64,000 nt of DNA. Origin: CALGYY01 sp963678485. Its GTDB lineage: Bacteria > Bacteroidota > Bacteroidia > Bacteroidales > CAIWKO01. The notes under the pieces were generated by a model, which was not told the origin of the DNA, did no database searches, and was given only the letters and a program-made list of their open reading frames with translations. This document shows positions 19,203 through 30,053 of this stretch, piece after piece (positions within the stretch are counted from its first letter, which is position 1; every line of letters starts with the position of its first letter). The stretch lies in the NCBI GenBank assembly GCA_963678485.1, contig OY782882.1, positions 1,240,001 through 1,304,000 on the forward strand, written 5' to 3'. Made by a program: the position numbers and the translations under genes.

Positions 19203-22200
19203 TAGCGGATAGTTTTGATATTTTGACGTGTTGTTTTAATTGTAAAAATTCCTTTTTCTGTTTCCTTTTTCACTTGAACTAAAGTGCCTTCTTCGTCATA
19301 ATTATAGTAAGTGGCATAATTATTCTCATCCAAATCGGCAAGTAACTTTAGCGTTTTAGAATCATAAACATAAGTTTTCATACTGCTTGATGCAGGTTGA
19401 ATCCTTATATCATCAATATAGCTTCCTGCTTCAGCCAAATAGAAATCGAAGTAACATGAAGTGGCAGTTGAAGGAACCTTGAATTTTAGTTTTACTGGTA
19501 GCCAACCGTCTATAGGAGAAATGTTTGCTGAAATATATGCTGTAAACTGCGTACTGCCAGGATTGCACGTTGCTCTTACGTAGTAGTTTGTGCGAGTTGT
19601 TTCGTATGGGCTGAGTGGCTTAATCCATGCTGAAACTATATATTCACTTCCTGCAAATGGGGTAAACTCATTTTTATTTGCTATTACTGAAGGAGTATAT
19701 AGTTTGGTTGCAAGTACAGAAGTTGTGTCTGTTGTTATCGTTCCTGCGGTTCTTCTTAAAAGACAATATTTACCTGTGTGAGATGTCGCTGCAGAAATGG
19801 TATAAGACAGGGTGGTCAATATGTGTCCATGTGAAATAATGGAAGATGAAGCATTATAATCTTCAAAACCTTCATTTGCAATTTCAAAATAGCGTGCATT
19901 ATTTGAAACGGCTACAGCAAGTGAATTATCATATCCATACAAAGCGGATGAGTAGATATTTAAAGCATTTACGTTTTCAATTTCATACCCATATGGACTA
20001 TAAATGGTTGGTGCTGCTGTCCATTTCCAATTGTTTTGAATATTACCTTCATTTCCCTTTTTCCAATCAAAAATGCAAAAGGTTGAATAGGTGCCATCAA
20101 GACCACTATTGGTTTTGAATTTTTGATGTAAGGTGGTATCGTATTGTGATTGTTTTCTGTCGGTTAAGTATAAATTTTCACGGGATACTCTGTTTATTCC
20201 AAGCTTGCCATTGCTATAAGGATTTTGATTAATAGAATTTAGAAAGTACAATATACCATTGGTCGAAAGATTATTCGCATCGGCATAAGGATAAATCCAA
20301 CCCTTGTCTTTAAACTCAATTGCTTTTGCATCAAGAACACCGTCGAGACATTCAAGCATACATGTTGAGCAGTCGCATGCACCACCACCTATATCGCTCA
20401 TCAACTCACAGAGTTCAGATTGAGTGATACCACCTTGCGTAACATCCACCCTTATATAATTACCGTTTTTCTTGAACTTTACAGAGTCCAGATTCCCTTG
20501 TGTAATTATATTCGATTTGAAGAAATAGCAGGGAGTGGTACAATCAACGGTCTTCGTACAATTTCTTGGATAATCAGCACAATAGATATCAACGCGATAA
20601 CCAGTAATTAGTGATGGATAGGCAATAATACATGCATATGCTTGCTTTCCAAAGCAGTCTTTGAACTCAAGCTGTTTGTAATAGTATGATTCTAATGAAT
20701 AGAAAGTATATGGATTGGTATTGATCGTCGAATTGTACTTGTCGAATAATGGCATTTTGCGATCAGCGATTGGGTTCGTTAGGGATTTAATAAAGCCTGT
20801 TGACGTGCTTTGCTGATTCTTATATCCCGAATTAATAACTTTAATGTATCGAAGATTTGTAAAATAATTTCCCGCCATATCTTGTACACGAAATGTATCT
20901 TGACTAGCCATTGTCACCCATGCACGTTTAGTTACTAAGGTATTGTTTACAATTCCATTCGCATATATTTCGTCTCCTGCAACTAAGTATTTTGAGGCGT
21001 TTTGTTGAATGAAATAATGACTGCTAGATTCCGCCAATCCCGGATATGGGAATGCCCATGAAAATCTCGTGTTTAGATATGAAGGGAGCATGTTTTTATT
21101 GTACCATTTTCCCATAAAATCATATGTATAAACAGGAGCATTGTATGTCCGTGCAATGTTCGTATTATAAGATGTGGTAGTTTGAGTCATTACTGGATTA
21201 CCTGTGTATGCATCAAAAAGTAAATTTTTATTAGAAACTTTAGCACCGTCTTTTGTAACAACTATTTCTTCAAGAATCCCATTTCTATAAATGACCTTAT
21301 TCGTAACTGAGGTTCGGTAGTATTCATCATTTATTTCAAATCCGGGTGTAACCATGGCAGAAATAGGAATGAAACCAAGAAAATCAAGATTAATATTTCC
21401 ACTTCCTTCAATTACATTTGTTCTGTTTTCTTCGGAAAGAGCAAAAAAATCAAAAGTTTCCCCAAGTGTCATTTTTACAGGTGCATTATCATTCATTAAT
21501 ACATCCACAGTATTATTTAATCTGTTAATATTATTTGGGTCATAGGGATACTTTGTTTTATAGAAATACTCTTCTTTCGATACTGGTTGAACATTATATG
21601 ATGGTGACAATACAATGAGCGGATTGCTTTCATATTGATAAGTTGAAACACCTTTTTTTTGACCATGCATATTGTTTAATTCAATGCTATATCCTTGGGT
21701 ATAACCATGTGTTGAAAAGCCAATTGACCCAAGAAATGGAATCATGATTGGGAAGGGAGTAAATTTGGCATTATCAATTTCAGTGTTGCCTGTGACTACT
21801 GGAAAGTCCTTTGCTGTATAAAACTCATTTAATGTTATTCCAGTTGCAGCCTTTGTAACATTAGAGGGCAGTTCATTATAAACTAGAACTTTGCTATAGC
21901 CAACCGTAGGCGATGGAAAATAACTTTCATTGAAGGGTTCTTCAACATACAAATCATCATTTCTGCATAACAGTCTATCTGTACTATAAAAAACGGGCGT
22001 TCTTAATGGATTCTCTTCCCCACCAACCATTGGTTCATATTCAGCAACACCCGAACTTATAAATCGACCATTTTCAAAGGTTTTATATATGTAGTGTTGA
22101 GCATATGTAGAGTATGTTGGTTTGTTCCAGTCATCAGTAACTTCAATTCGCTTGACACGATGGCCTCCACCTTTTTTACATTGCTCAGGATTGTTTAATC

Positions 22201-25200
22201 TAATGAAGGATGGGTATGATGGATCCAAAGCAATATATTTTCCACGACCTGCAATGTAGGAGTAATTGTAATATCCTGTAAGCATTGTGCCCAGTTCTTT
22301 GACAAAATCTATAACCGCATAAACAATTTGAATAACGGCATTATTTGCATTTGATGAGGGATATAATAAATCGGTGCGGTACATGCGGAGGTATTGCCAG
22401 GCTGCCATACGAAAGGGGTGTGTCTTTCTACCTGATCCATAATCAACATCTTTGAGTGTAATATATCCTAATCCGCCTTCAGTTCCATAGGACGAAGGGT
22501 CTGTGTTCACCTCAGCATAACCTTCAATATAGTCCCGATCATTGCTAGTGTTAAGAGTCATATAGGTTTTAAAATACAGCAAATTGTCTTTTAGACCCTC
22601 AATACATCTTTTAACATCAAGTACAGTTGGGCTGTTGTTCATTTTAAAATAAACGCGCAAATTATCTTTAGTGCATTCATTCATTTTTCCGTCAACACCT
22701 CCAAGTTTGGCAATCTTAAACATTTGTGCTGCTTGCTTATTTTGAACATAAGCATAGTCATCACTTTCATATTCTATTTTTATTGTTGAACCAGACGGGA
22801 GGGTTATTTTTTTTAAACACCAAGCTGAAGCCCATTGGTCGATTAATCCTGCATTACTGCTGAGTTGTGAGACATAAGGGTTATATATATTTGCGCTATC
22901 ATTAAAGTTTCCCCATCTATCATAGTTTTGAATTCCATAATTCATTTGAGTAGAATCAGAGGAGCTTCTCTTATAGCTGTTAATGTAATCGAATTTATAA
23001 GAACTGTATTTGCCTTTTTTATTATAACCAAATGTGAAATACAATTCCTTTAGCGTAAGCTTACCTCCGAGTGAGCTGCTATTTTCTGTACCTTGACATA
23101 GTTCTCTTGTATATACAAAATGTGCAGTTTTAATAGGATTTATGGTGTCTGTTTTGGCATACAAAGAAATACTATCTAGTTGATAAAGCGTTTGTGTTCC
23201 TATACTACTGCCTAACTCATCACTAGCCCCTAATCCATCTTGACGAGGGCTCATATGAAACTTAGCAACATGTGTTTTTGTTTCAATACGATTTACATAA
23301 GCAACTTCTTTCTCGCCGTATATATAGCTGGCTTTATTGTCATTTTTATTTGATAGATATCCTGGTGAAAGATTCGCTTTTTTATATGGCATTCGCCATT
23401 TATAACTGTTCGCTAAAGAGTATTTTTTATCATAAGAAAATTTTACCCAATACCCTAAGTCATTGTTCGAAGGAACATTGTTTCCATCAAGATCCACATA
23501 GTCTGGGGATAGGATAGCTGTGAGCAAGTATGTATGTGCGTATGGTGACAACTCTTTAGAGCTATAAAAATGATCTGTGCCAGCTGAGTTATCCATCGTT
23601 GCTTCTGATGAAAGGCATACAATTCTCTTTTTTAAAATACTATCGTTATCTGTAGCATAAGTAACTTCCTTATATGTTTTATTATATAAGGGTTCTCCGT
23701 ATACGTTCCGAGTCCCATTTTCATCCGTTACTGTGAAATCATGAATAAGATTATTATCTTGCGGATAAGATGCTCCATCCAATTGGGAAGCTTCTCCAAC
23801 TGTTCTATATTGAATTGCTTTTGCTCTTTTTTTCCTTGTATATTGCGTTGGATTAAGTAGGGTTGTGCTATTATCAAGATCAGAGGTTGCTATTTTTCCG
23901 GTAGCAACAACATCTTTTCCGCTTACTTCAACATCTGGTCTTACAGCATTATTTTCACTAAGGTGTGTTAACTGATATGTCTCGGTTGCGCTCTGATCAT
24001 CCAAACATTTGAAATATGCAGCTTCATATAACAATTTGTTTTGATTTACGGCATCATTACCATTGAATTGCAGCACATCATGATTTTCAAAAGACTCATC
24101 TCCTTCTAACCATCCACCAGAGTATGACCTGACAACATTATCTGAAACATTCACACCAATATGTGTACTTATCCCTGACGTTCCAAGATCAGCGCCAACC
24201 CCGACATTAGAGGTTTTTTGGTTAACAGCCTTAGGTTCATATCCGCCAATGTCATTCCTAAAAAGCCTGAAACTACTTGATAATCCTGTTCCACTTACAT
24301 TGTATAAATCTTGAGTCATTATAGGCAAAGGCAAATTCCTGGATTTTTTATTTATTATTCCTTCTTTTTCCGTATTGTAATCTTGCAAAGAAGCTGTATC
24401 ACTTTGTTCAAGATATAATGTGCCATATGCCCGACTTAGAGTAACTTTATTCTTTATCGCCTGTTTTGAATATGAAAAGAAAATATCTAAATCAGAAAAT
24501 AATACAGTTTCTGAAAGCCCTAATTTCAAACTTCCTCTAAAACTGCTCCCCTTCATTTCGTTTTCTATCCTTGGGATATATGAAGAAAAGGCATATCCGG
24601 CACCTCCGCCAAGACTTGCGTTAATATTTCTGTTTGCATATCCCGAGTTAATGTTCATTGAAGTTAACCCTTGCCTTGAATTGTAGTTGAAACCAACCCC
24701 AGCGTTTACGCTAGAACCCTTATCATTAATTATCTGTTTTTGAGATAATGCTTTGGAGTAAGAGAGGGAAGGCGAAATATCAAAACCTCCCTGATTGGAC
24801 CAGGAAAGGTTAAGATCCATTTTTCCCCCTCCAAAGTAGTCCTTGTCCTGCGTTGATAATCCCATGTTCATTGAAATTCCTATCCCAGCGTAGGTGTTGT
24901 AATTTAACGCCCCACTTAAAGAGCCATCAATAGGTAATCCGAAAAGCTCCAAATCGGCAATATCGGTTCCTAAGGACAGATTGACACTTGATTTCCTATT
25001 GATTGTTTGGGTAACTCCTTGGCCATTGTAGTCATCCGGTAACCCTCGCATCTCTCTATTAATAGCTCCAGGATTAAGTGTCCAACCTAATCCCACCCAA
25101 CTCGCTTCTTGCTCGACGCTTGGACCTGCATTATAATTTAATACTATTGGGTATTCACCCCCTGGGCCTGGAATATTCATTATCGGAATACTATAATTGA

Positions 25201-25387
25201 AATCTCCTGTAAAAAGATTGACCATGTCATTTGATGTGACAGGAGAAAATCCTTGCATTTCTGGCTGAGTTGGCCCACTAGTCAATGCAAACAGACGTAT
25301 TGGGTTTATTATTTCAACTAATAAGTTCGTTGCAAGAAACAATGCAATGAATTTTAAATAGAAACTTTTTTGAATACGAATTATCAT
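19202..25387 (-). CDS. Giant SpvB/TcB-like YD protein partner of the RHS protein
   Basis: A 2061-aa protein with an N-terminal membrane or signal segment (FIALFLATNLLVEIINPI). The typical Bacteroidota opening follows (GPTQPEMQGFSPV, VNLFTGDFNYSIPIMNIPG, NYNAGPSVEQEASWVGLGW, MRGLPDDYNGQG), like the start of SpvB/TcB-type shells. A long beta-rich body and a CBM-like region near the C-terminus (ISPIDGWLPVKLKFKVP, SYIDDIRIQPAS) come next. The end is MKTYVYDSKTLKLLADLD plus YYNYDEEGTLVQVKKE, a YD-type motif. In Tc toxins the B and C proteins form a joint cocoon, and this protein next to an RHS protein is the analogous arrangement. No toxin tip was seen here. It is one of six consecutive minus-strand genes. 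Confidence 0.85.
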   Translation of the reverse strand: MIIRIQKSFYLKFIALFLATNLLVEIINPIRLFALTSGPTQPEMQGFSPVTSNDMVNLFTGDFNYSIPIMNIPGPGGEYPIVLNYNAGPSVEQEASWVGLGWTLNPGAINREMRGLPDDYNGQGVTQTINRKSSVNLSLGTDIADLELFGLPIDGSLSGALNYNTYAGIGISMNMGLSTQDKDYFGGGKMDLNLSWSNQGGFDISPSLSYSKALSQKQIINDKGSSVNAGVGFNYNSRQGLTSMNINSGYANRNINASLGGGAGYAFSSYIPRIENEMKGSSFRGSLKLGLSETVLFSDLDIFFSYSKQAIKNKVTLSRAYGTLYLEQSDTASLQDYNTEKEGIINKKSRNLPLPIMTQDLYNVSGTGLSSSFRLFRNDIGGYEPKAVNQKTSNVGVGADLGTSGISTHIGVNVSDNVVRSYSGGWLEGDESFENHDVLQFNGNDAVNQNKLLYEAAYFKCLDDQSATETYQLTHLSENNAVRPDVEVSGKDVVATGKIATSDLDNSTTLLNPTQYTRKKRAKAIQYRTVGEASQLDGASYPQDNNLIHDFTVTDENGTRNVYGEPLYNKTYKEVTYATDNDSILKKRIVCLSSEATMDNSAGTDHFYSSKELSPYAHTYLLTAILSPDYVDLDGNNVPSNNDLGYWVKFSYDKKYSLANSYKWRMPYKKANLSPGYLSNKNDNKASYIYGEKEVAYVNRIETKTHVAKFHMSPRQDGLGASDELGSSIGTQTLYQLDSISLYAKTDTINPIKTAHFVYTRELCQGTENSSSLGGKLTLKELYFTFGYNKKGKYSSYKFDYINSYKRSSSDSTQMNYGIQNYDRWGNFNDSANIYNPYVSQLSSNAGLIDQWASAWCLKKITLPSGSTIKIEYESDDYAYVQNKQAAQMFKIAKLGGVDGKMNECTKDNLRVYFKMNNSPTVLDVKRCIEGLKDNLLYFKTYMTLNTSNDRDYIEGYAEVNTDPSSYGTEGGLGYITLKDVDYGSGRKTHPFRMAAWQYLRMYRTDLLYPSSNANNAVIQIVYAVIDFVKELGTMLTGYYNYSYIAGRGKYIALDPSYPSFIRLNNPEQCKKGGGHRVKRIEVTDDWNKPTYSTYAQHYIYKTFENGRFISSGVAEYEPMVGGEENPLRTPVFYSTDRLLCRNDDLYVEEPFNESYFPSPTVGYSKVLVYNELPSNVTKAATGITLNEFYTAKDFPVVTGNTEIDNAKFTPFPIMIPFLGSIGFSTHGYTQGYSIELNNMHGQKKGVSTYQYESNPLIVLSPSYNVQPVSKEEYFYKTKYPYDPNNINRLNNTVDVLMNDNAPVKMTLGETFDFFALSEENRTNVIEGSGNINLDFLGFIPISAMVTPGFEINDEYYRTSVTNKVIYRNGILEEIVVTKDGAKVSNKNLLFDAYTGNPVMTQTTTSYNTNIARTYNAPVYTYDFMGKWYNKNMLPSYLNTRFSWAFPYPGLAESSSHYFIQQNASKYLVAGDEIYANGIVNNTLVTKRAWVTMASQDTFRVQDMAGNYFTNLRYIKVINSGYKNQQSTSTGFIKSLTNPIADRKMPLFDKYNSTINTNPYTFYSLESYYYKQLEFKDCFGKQAYACIIAYPSLITGYRVDIYCADYPRNCTKTVDCTTPCYFFKSNIITQGNLDSVKFKKNGNYIRVDVTQGGITQSELCELMSDIGGGACDCSTCMLECLDGVLDAKAIEFKDKGWIYPYADANNLSTNGILYFLNSINQNPYSNGKLGINRVSRENLYLTDRKQSQYDTTLHQKFKTNSGLDGTYSTFCIFDWKKGNEGNIQNNWKWTAAPTIYSPYGYEIENVNALNIYSSALYGYDNSLAVAVSNNARYFEIANEGFEDYNASSSIISHGHILTTLSYTISAATSHTGKYCLLRRTAGTITTDTTSVLATKLYTPSVIANKNEFTPFAGSEYIVSAWIKPLSPYETTRTNYYVRATCNPGSTQFTAYISANISPIDGWLPVKLKFKVPSTATSCYFDFYLAEAGSYIDDIRIQPASSSMKTYVYDSKTLKLLADLDENNYATYYNYDEEGTLVQVKKETEKGIFTIKTTRQNIKTIR

Positions 25388-25390
25388 AGC

Positions 25391-25999
25391 TTATTTTATA
25401 TTGAGTTCTGGAATTTGTTGAAGATCCTCCTTGCTATATGAAAAGCGGATTGAACCTAGTTTTAAGATTTTTGCATTATAAATTAGAGTAAAACCATTTG
25501 TTATCAAATTACTATTGTTTTCAAAGCCAAGAAGAATTTTGTCGGGGCTTATTCCTCCATGATTTTCAAACAGATAAAAAGTACAGGGCAGAGTGTCCAT
25601 GCTACTACATACAAAAGAAAAATCCTGTTGCATTGACATTTCATGATAACCGGCAATGTCAGCTGAATCAGTTTTAAAAGGACTTTGATTATTATTATTT
25701 AGAATCGTCAATGTGAAATACGTATATCCTTCTAGTTCCTTTTTTCGCTTTTCCAGATATTCTTTGGATATTTCATTTTTCTGAGACTCTTTCACAACAA
25801 TATATTCCAGTGGTTCATATTGTAAATAGAATTGGAATCCATTAACAATATTTTTTTGCAATAACCCGTTTTTTTCATTTTCAACCCACTCTAAGTATTC
25901 TTTCGATGATAAGCTGCGTTGTCCGCAAGAGAATAATTGTGCACAAAAAAGGCAAATTATTACAAAAAAACATATTTGTTTCATGTTTTTAATATTCAT
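25391..25999 (-). CDS. Predicted lipoprotein of the RHS operon
   Basis: Starts at 26017, 25999 or 25984 are possible. The Met at 25999 or 25984 gives a short lipoprotein signal ending in QLFSC. The mature part (about 170 aa) has no recognised family. It contains YEPLEYIVVKE and a beta-rich C-terminus. The start overlaps or abuts the stop of the 25989 gene, and the stop is 3 bp from the next gene, so it is embedded in the operon. Its conservation with this position in other genomes would be needed to give it a role. Confidence 0.75.
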   Translation of the reverse strand: MNIKNMKQICFFVIICLFCAQLFSCGQRSLSSKEYLEWVENEKNGLLQKNIVNGFQFYLQYEPLEYIVVKESQKNEISKEYLEKRKKELEGYTYFTLTILNNNNQSPFKTDSADIAGYHEMSMQQDFSFVCSSMDTLPCTFYLFENHGGISPDKILLGFENNSNLITNGFTLIYNAKILKLGSIRFSYSKEDLQQIPELNIK

Positions 26000-27209
26000 T
26001 TGTTGTCCCTTCATCAAAAAGAAAGCGTAAATACCATTTTATGTTTCTCATGTCTGTGACTTCTAGTATATAGTAACCATAAGGAATGTCAAGGAGATCA
26101 AAATTTATCTCATAGAAGTTATCATGATATTTTACCTTTTCAATAGGGAGATTTTCAACCTTTTCATATGTCGAATTATTTAATATAGAATACTTTAAAT
26201 TTATTGTGTCCTCAATATTGTAAGGTTCTGAAAAAATAAATCGTAAAAAATTATTCTTATTTCCTAATGAATCATGAGTGACATCCTCAGCATAAGTACT
26301 GTTTAATTGTTCAAGCATTATATAATAGGTCGGGGTCACCACTGTGGTGTCTACGATCACTGAACTTTTTCTTGGTGGGTTATAAAACTTGAATGTCCAA
26401 ACCTCTGTTTCTGCTAAAAAGGCGCTGCCATTATAGGCTTTAACCTGCCAGGCATATTCAACGCTGTCGTTAAAACTTTGCGCAGCAGAAGGGTATATGT
26501 AACACGTGGTTGACAAATTAGATTCGCTTATGTAGGTTGGATTTGAAATTACAGCTTGTTCTGGAGTTTGTCCGTTGTACATTTGGTACACATTAACTGT
26601 ATATGATATTGTTGCGCTGTTATCTTGTATAAAAGCAGGAGTCCAGCAAAAAATCACATTTCCGGTTTCATTGAGATTGAACACATGTTCATTTTCAGGA
26701 TCAAGCAACATGGGCGGAAAAAATAGCCCAATTGTTTTATTAAGAGTATAGGTAGCGGCAATCTCTGGGATCTGATTTCCCGAAGAATTATTTGTTAACC
26801 CATATAATTCGTATACAAATGTGTAATTTCCTGCAGGAAAATAACCCCCGCTTTGGATTAAGGAATTGCAGTTGCTGTAAGAGGTGAAATTGATAGACGG
26901 CTGTAAAACGCTATAATAATTAGAAGCCGTGAACAGAGTTATTCCTTGTGCAATCGAGAATGCTTTGCTTTGAGCGCTGAATAATTGACCGGCTTGTTGC
27001 TCGTAGGCCACTAAATGAATGAAGAAGTTTTGATAATCTCCATTCGCTGTAGAAACGATGTTTATATTCCACAGATCATCATAAGTAATATTATCATTTA
27101 AATCCAAAACAACCATTTGTACATCCGTGGTTTGACCGATACTACTGAATGACCAGCAAAAAAGCAACATGCCCATAATCAAAATTCTTATCTTGGTCTT
27201 GATATTCAT
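25989..27209 (-). CDS. Secreted Fn3-like protein of the RHS operon
   Basis: The Met at 27209 gives signal MNIKTKIRILIMGMLLFCWSFSSIGQ; the frame could also start at 27230. The product is about 406 aa. The first 160 residues resemble the N-terminal part of the barrel protein next door (NITYDDLWNINIVS here, HFRMDDIWNFTLTN there). Then comes an Fn3-like module (PPMLLDPENEHVFNLNETG, FCWTPAF, YAWQVKAYNGS). No catalytic motif. The shared N-terminal domain suggests both proteins act together in assembling or displaying the YD proteins at the outer membrane. Confidence 0.8.
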   Translation of the reverse strand: MNIKTKIRILIMGMLLFCWSFSSIGQTTDVQMVVLDLNDNITYDDLWNINIVSTANGDYQNFFIHLVAYEQQAGQLFSAQSKAFSIAQGITLFTASNYYSVLQPSINFTSYSNCNSLIQSGGYFPAGNYTFVYELYGLTNNSSGNQIPEIAATYTLNKTIGLFFPPMLLDPENEHVFNLNETGNVIFCWTPAFIQDNSATISYTVNVYQMYNGQTPEQAVISNPTYISESNLSTTCYIYPSAAQSFNDSVEYAWQVKAYNGSAFLAETEVWTFKFYNPPRKSSVIVDTTVVTPTYYIMLEQLNSTYAEDVTHDSLGNKNNFLRFIFSEPYNIEDTINLKYSILNNSTYEKVENLPIEKVKYHDNFYEINFDLLDIPYGYYILEVTDMRNIKWYLRFLFDEGTTNEY

Positions 27210-27239
27210 GGATTGAACTTTTGATTTCATATGTTCAAA

Positions 27240-30053
27240 TTATAATTTAGCGGTTAATATGGATCTTAAAGTAAATTGGTTGTAATTTCTTTCGCCATAG
27301 AAATAATCAGAGTCGTAAGTGTTGGTTCCTAGTCGAAGTCTAAAAGAAAGGATTTTCGCAAAGGACACAGATACATCATAAAAAAACCCGAACTTTTGAT
27401 CAGCTTTGCTGAAAACATAGTTTATCCCCGCAGTATTCGTGACCCTGTGTTTGATGGTAAAGGTGCTACTTAAACTTGAAGTAAGATTGTTTAATGTAGA
27501 GTCTGTTCTCTGCATTGAAAGATCAGACACACCAATGTTTAAGGCTATGTCATTAGTCAAAAAAGTAGTATGATTGAGTGTCAGAAAAAGTGCCTGATAA
27601 TGCAGCATGTCGTTGCTCCCGGAACATTGTTGAAAGAAACCGTTGATGCTTGTTGAATGACGAATTTTATTGGTTTTATAACTGTACAAAATGTTTGCAT
27701 TATAAGTATTCACTGTGTAGAACATTGTATCGTTCCGAAGAAATACAGGCTTATATGCTATTGTTAATGAAGGAAATTTGGGGAATTTGATACCAGCCTC
27801 AATGTTTAGTCGCAAAAACTTTGAAGTAAAATAGTTTTCATGATTAAGATTATTGGTGTTGTAATTTGCTCCAACACTCAAGTAAATTCTTCTTTTGTAT
27901 ATATTCTGCTTGACCTTCGCTTCATAAGTCATGAGGTCTTTCATTAAAAAAGGAAGTCCAAATGATTGGAAATATGGGCCTACTCTTCTAACCGTGAGCG
28001 AAATTGCTGTGTTGCCCTTAAATAGGTTAATGTTTGATTTGATTTTGTACGCATAATCAACGAACGTATTGAAATTCGCATTCTTTTGAGTAAGTATATT
28101 GATCAGCCAATTATTTGCATTTCTCTCTGCATTATAAGGTACGCTATCCACATATATTTCTGGGCTTATTTGTAGTTCCGTGTTTTTGATTGTTTCTGCA
28201 CCAGAGATTTCCGCTTCGATATTGAATACTTTCTTAATAATATCAACCCTTCCAGAAAGATTAAGTACTTTATTGGCTTGAGGGGATAGAAAAACCGTAG
28301 ATATATCATCCGATGGCAAACTTTGAGGATTGTCAGAAAAGCTTAAATACCGTATTCTAAAGTGAGATGAATTTTGACGACCATAACCCAGACCAAAGGA
28401 AATGGAATTTCTTTTATAGCAATTATTCATTGTATCAAAGCCATTGATGGCTTTGTTCAATTTGCCATAGGCAAAAGATATATAAATATTTGATGGGATC
28501 AATTCAATTGCCACACCCCTTATTGGTTGATTCATCATTGATAAATCAGAATAATTGGGAAAGCAGGTGCCAATTTGAAGATTCTCTACATTCAACAAAA
28601 TTTTAGCAAGGTCACTGATATTTGTGAGGTTCTTTGCCTTTTTCACCAAGGTTTGTACATCATTAAGTTTGTCCTCGGCATACTTGACTAATTTACACAG
28701 GGAATCCTTAGCTTTATAAATTCTATTGAGAGAATCCAATTCGTCTTTTCGCTCAAAAAGCCGATCATAGCTTTTTCTCTTCGCTTCTAATTCTTTATTT
28801 ATCCCCAGTGCATTTTTCAAACTGTCTACCGCTTCATCAGTTTTTACATTGTAGGTGTATTTTAATCTGCGCGTCAGCGAATCAAGGTTGTTAAGCAAAT
28901 TTAATTCTTTCTGAACCTCAGGATTTTTAAGAATATTGTCAATGTTTGCTAGCTCCCCAAGATTCGCTGACTTATACAAGTCAGTCACTTCATTTTCTTT
29001 TATTAAATTGTTCATTTTTTCCGCCAAAATCTTTTTTACATTCTCTTTCAATCGATTTCCATCGAAATGAAAATTGAACATATTAATGTTTTGACGGTAA
29101 GCACTATTATCGGTAGAAAAAAGAATTTGCCCACCAAGAGGAATACCGAAGGCATTGACTTCGGGCTGTAAATTAATCCAAGCTGCCGATTGGGGGAAAT
29201 TGTAAGTGCTGTTGTCACAATAGTTATAATCCGCGCCTAATTCCAAGGTGCCAGAGAAATCAAATTTCTTAGAGAAACTAGGTTTTTTCGATACTACACT
29301 TGATTTTAGTTTATGGACTTCTTCTTTAAGATCTGATTTATCTGGAAGGTCTAAAGTGTTTAGAAGGTCGTTTTTATTTGGTAATTCTGTTTTCCCAAGC
29401 AAGTCTTCTTTTTTTGGCAAATCTGTCTTGTCTAACAATTCCTCTTTAGATGGGAGATTACTTTTATCAGGTAGATTCACATCGGGAATAACTTCATCTT
29501 TTGTTGGCAGGTCTTTTTTATTAGGCAAGTTGGATTTGTTTAGAAGATCTTCCTTTTTTGGAATTTTATTTTTAGTTGGTAATTGAGCAGTATTTAAGAT
29601 GGTTTCTTTGTTAACTGCGCCACCAATACCTACAACAATAACCCGATTACAAACTTTTGTCAATTCTATATCCTCCGAAGAAGAAAACACTGTGATGCAT
29701 ATGTCATATTCTCCCGCCGGGAACTTCCCGTCGTTTGAAAGGCCATTTTTGAATCCCTTATCATTATACGAATAATTAGCATTATCTATGGATAACACAT
29801 TAAATGCAGTGAGACCAAGGCCAAGGTTAATTTGTTGAGTTCTTGCTTCAGCCAATACTGTACCCTGGTCGCTTAATATTTGGGTATATATGTAAATATT
29901 CTGCTTCTCCGGCAAAGAATTCGTCAGTGTAAAATTCCAAATATCATCCATTCTGAAATGAGTCATTTCTTTAACGGTATAATTAATGGACAGCTGTCCT
30001 TTGGATGAAACAGTAATACTCACACATATTAAAAGTAGTAGCCATTGTTTCAT
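27240..30053 (-). CDS. Outer-membrane beta-barrel protein heading the RHS operon
   Basis: A 937-aa protein with signal peptide MKQWLLLLICVSITVSSKG. Residues 20-150 form a beta domain shared with the next gene, and about 158-242 are a charged tandem repeat (units like LPxKxDLLxK). A helical, coiled-coil-like section runs at about 330-460. The C-terminal ~450 aa are alternating amphipathic strands ending in NQFTLRSILTAKL, typical of an outer-membrane barrel. It is the first of the minus-strand genes and faces the ECF sigma factor gene at 30669. It is a candidate outer-membrane exporter or anchor for the SpvB-like and RHS proteins. That is inference from gene order. Confidence 0.8.
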   Translation of the reverse strand: MKQWLLLLICVSITVSSKGQLSINYTVKEMTHFRMDDIWNFTLTNSLPEKQNIYIYTQILSDQGTVLAEARTQQINLGLGLTAFNVLSIDNANYSYNDKGFKNGLSNDGKFPAGEYDICITVFSSSEDIELTKVCNRVIVVGIGGAVNKETILNTAQLPTKNKIPKKEDLLNKSNLPNKKDLPTKDEVIPDVNLPDKSNLPSKEELLDKTDLPKKEDLLGKTELPNKNDLLNTLDLPDKSDLKEEVHKLKSSVVSKKPSFSKKFDFSGTLELGADYNYCDNSTYNFPQSAAWINLQPEVNAFGIPLGGQILFSTDNSAYRQNINMFNFHFDGNRLKENVKKILAEKMNNLIKENEVTDLYKSANLGELANIDNILKNPEVQKELNLLNNLDSLTRRLKYTYNVKTDEAVDSLKNALGINKELEAKRKSYDRLFERKDELDSLNRIYKAKDSLCKLVKYAEDKLNDVQTLVKKAKNLTNISDLAKILLNVENLQIGTCFPNYSDLSMMNQPIRGVAIELIPSNIYISFAYGKLNKAINGFDTMNNCYKRNSISFGLGYGRQNSSHFRIRYLSFSDNPQSLPSDDISTVFLSPQANKVLNLSGRVDIIKKVFNIEAEISGAETIKNTELQISPEIYVDSVPYNAERNANNWLINILTQKNANFNTFVDYAYKIKSNINLFKGNTAISLTVRRVGPYFQSFGLPFLMKDLMTYEAKVKQNIYKRRIYLSVGANYNTNNLNHENYFTSKFLRLNIEAGIKFPKFPSLTIAYKPVFLRNDTMFYTVNTYNANILYSYKTNKIRHSTSINGFFQQCSGSNDMLHYQALFLTLNHTTFLTNDIALNIGVSDLSMQRTDSTLNNLTSSLSSTFTIKHRVTNTAGINYVFSKADQKFGFFYDVSVSFAKILSFRLRLGTNTYDSDYFYGERNYNQFTLRSILTAKL
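29325..29582 (-). repeat. Coding tandem repeat with LPxKxDLL units
   Basis: About eight imperfect units of 9-13 residues within the barrel protein, alternating Lys and acidic residues around LP and LL. On the DNA this is a degenerate repeat. It may form an extended periplasmic spacer. Copy number could vary between strains. Confidence 0.8.
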
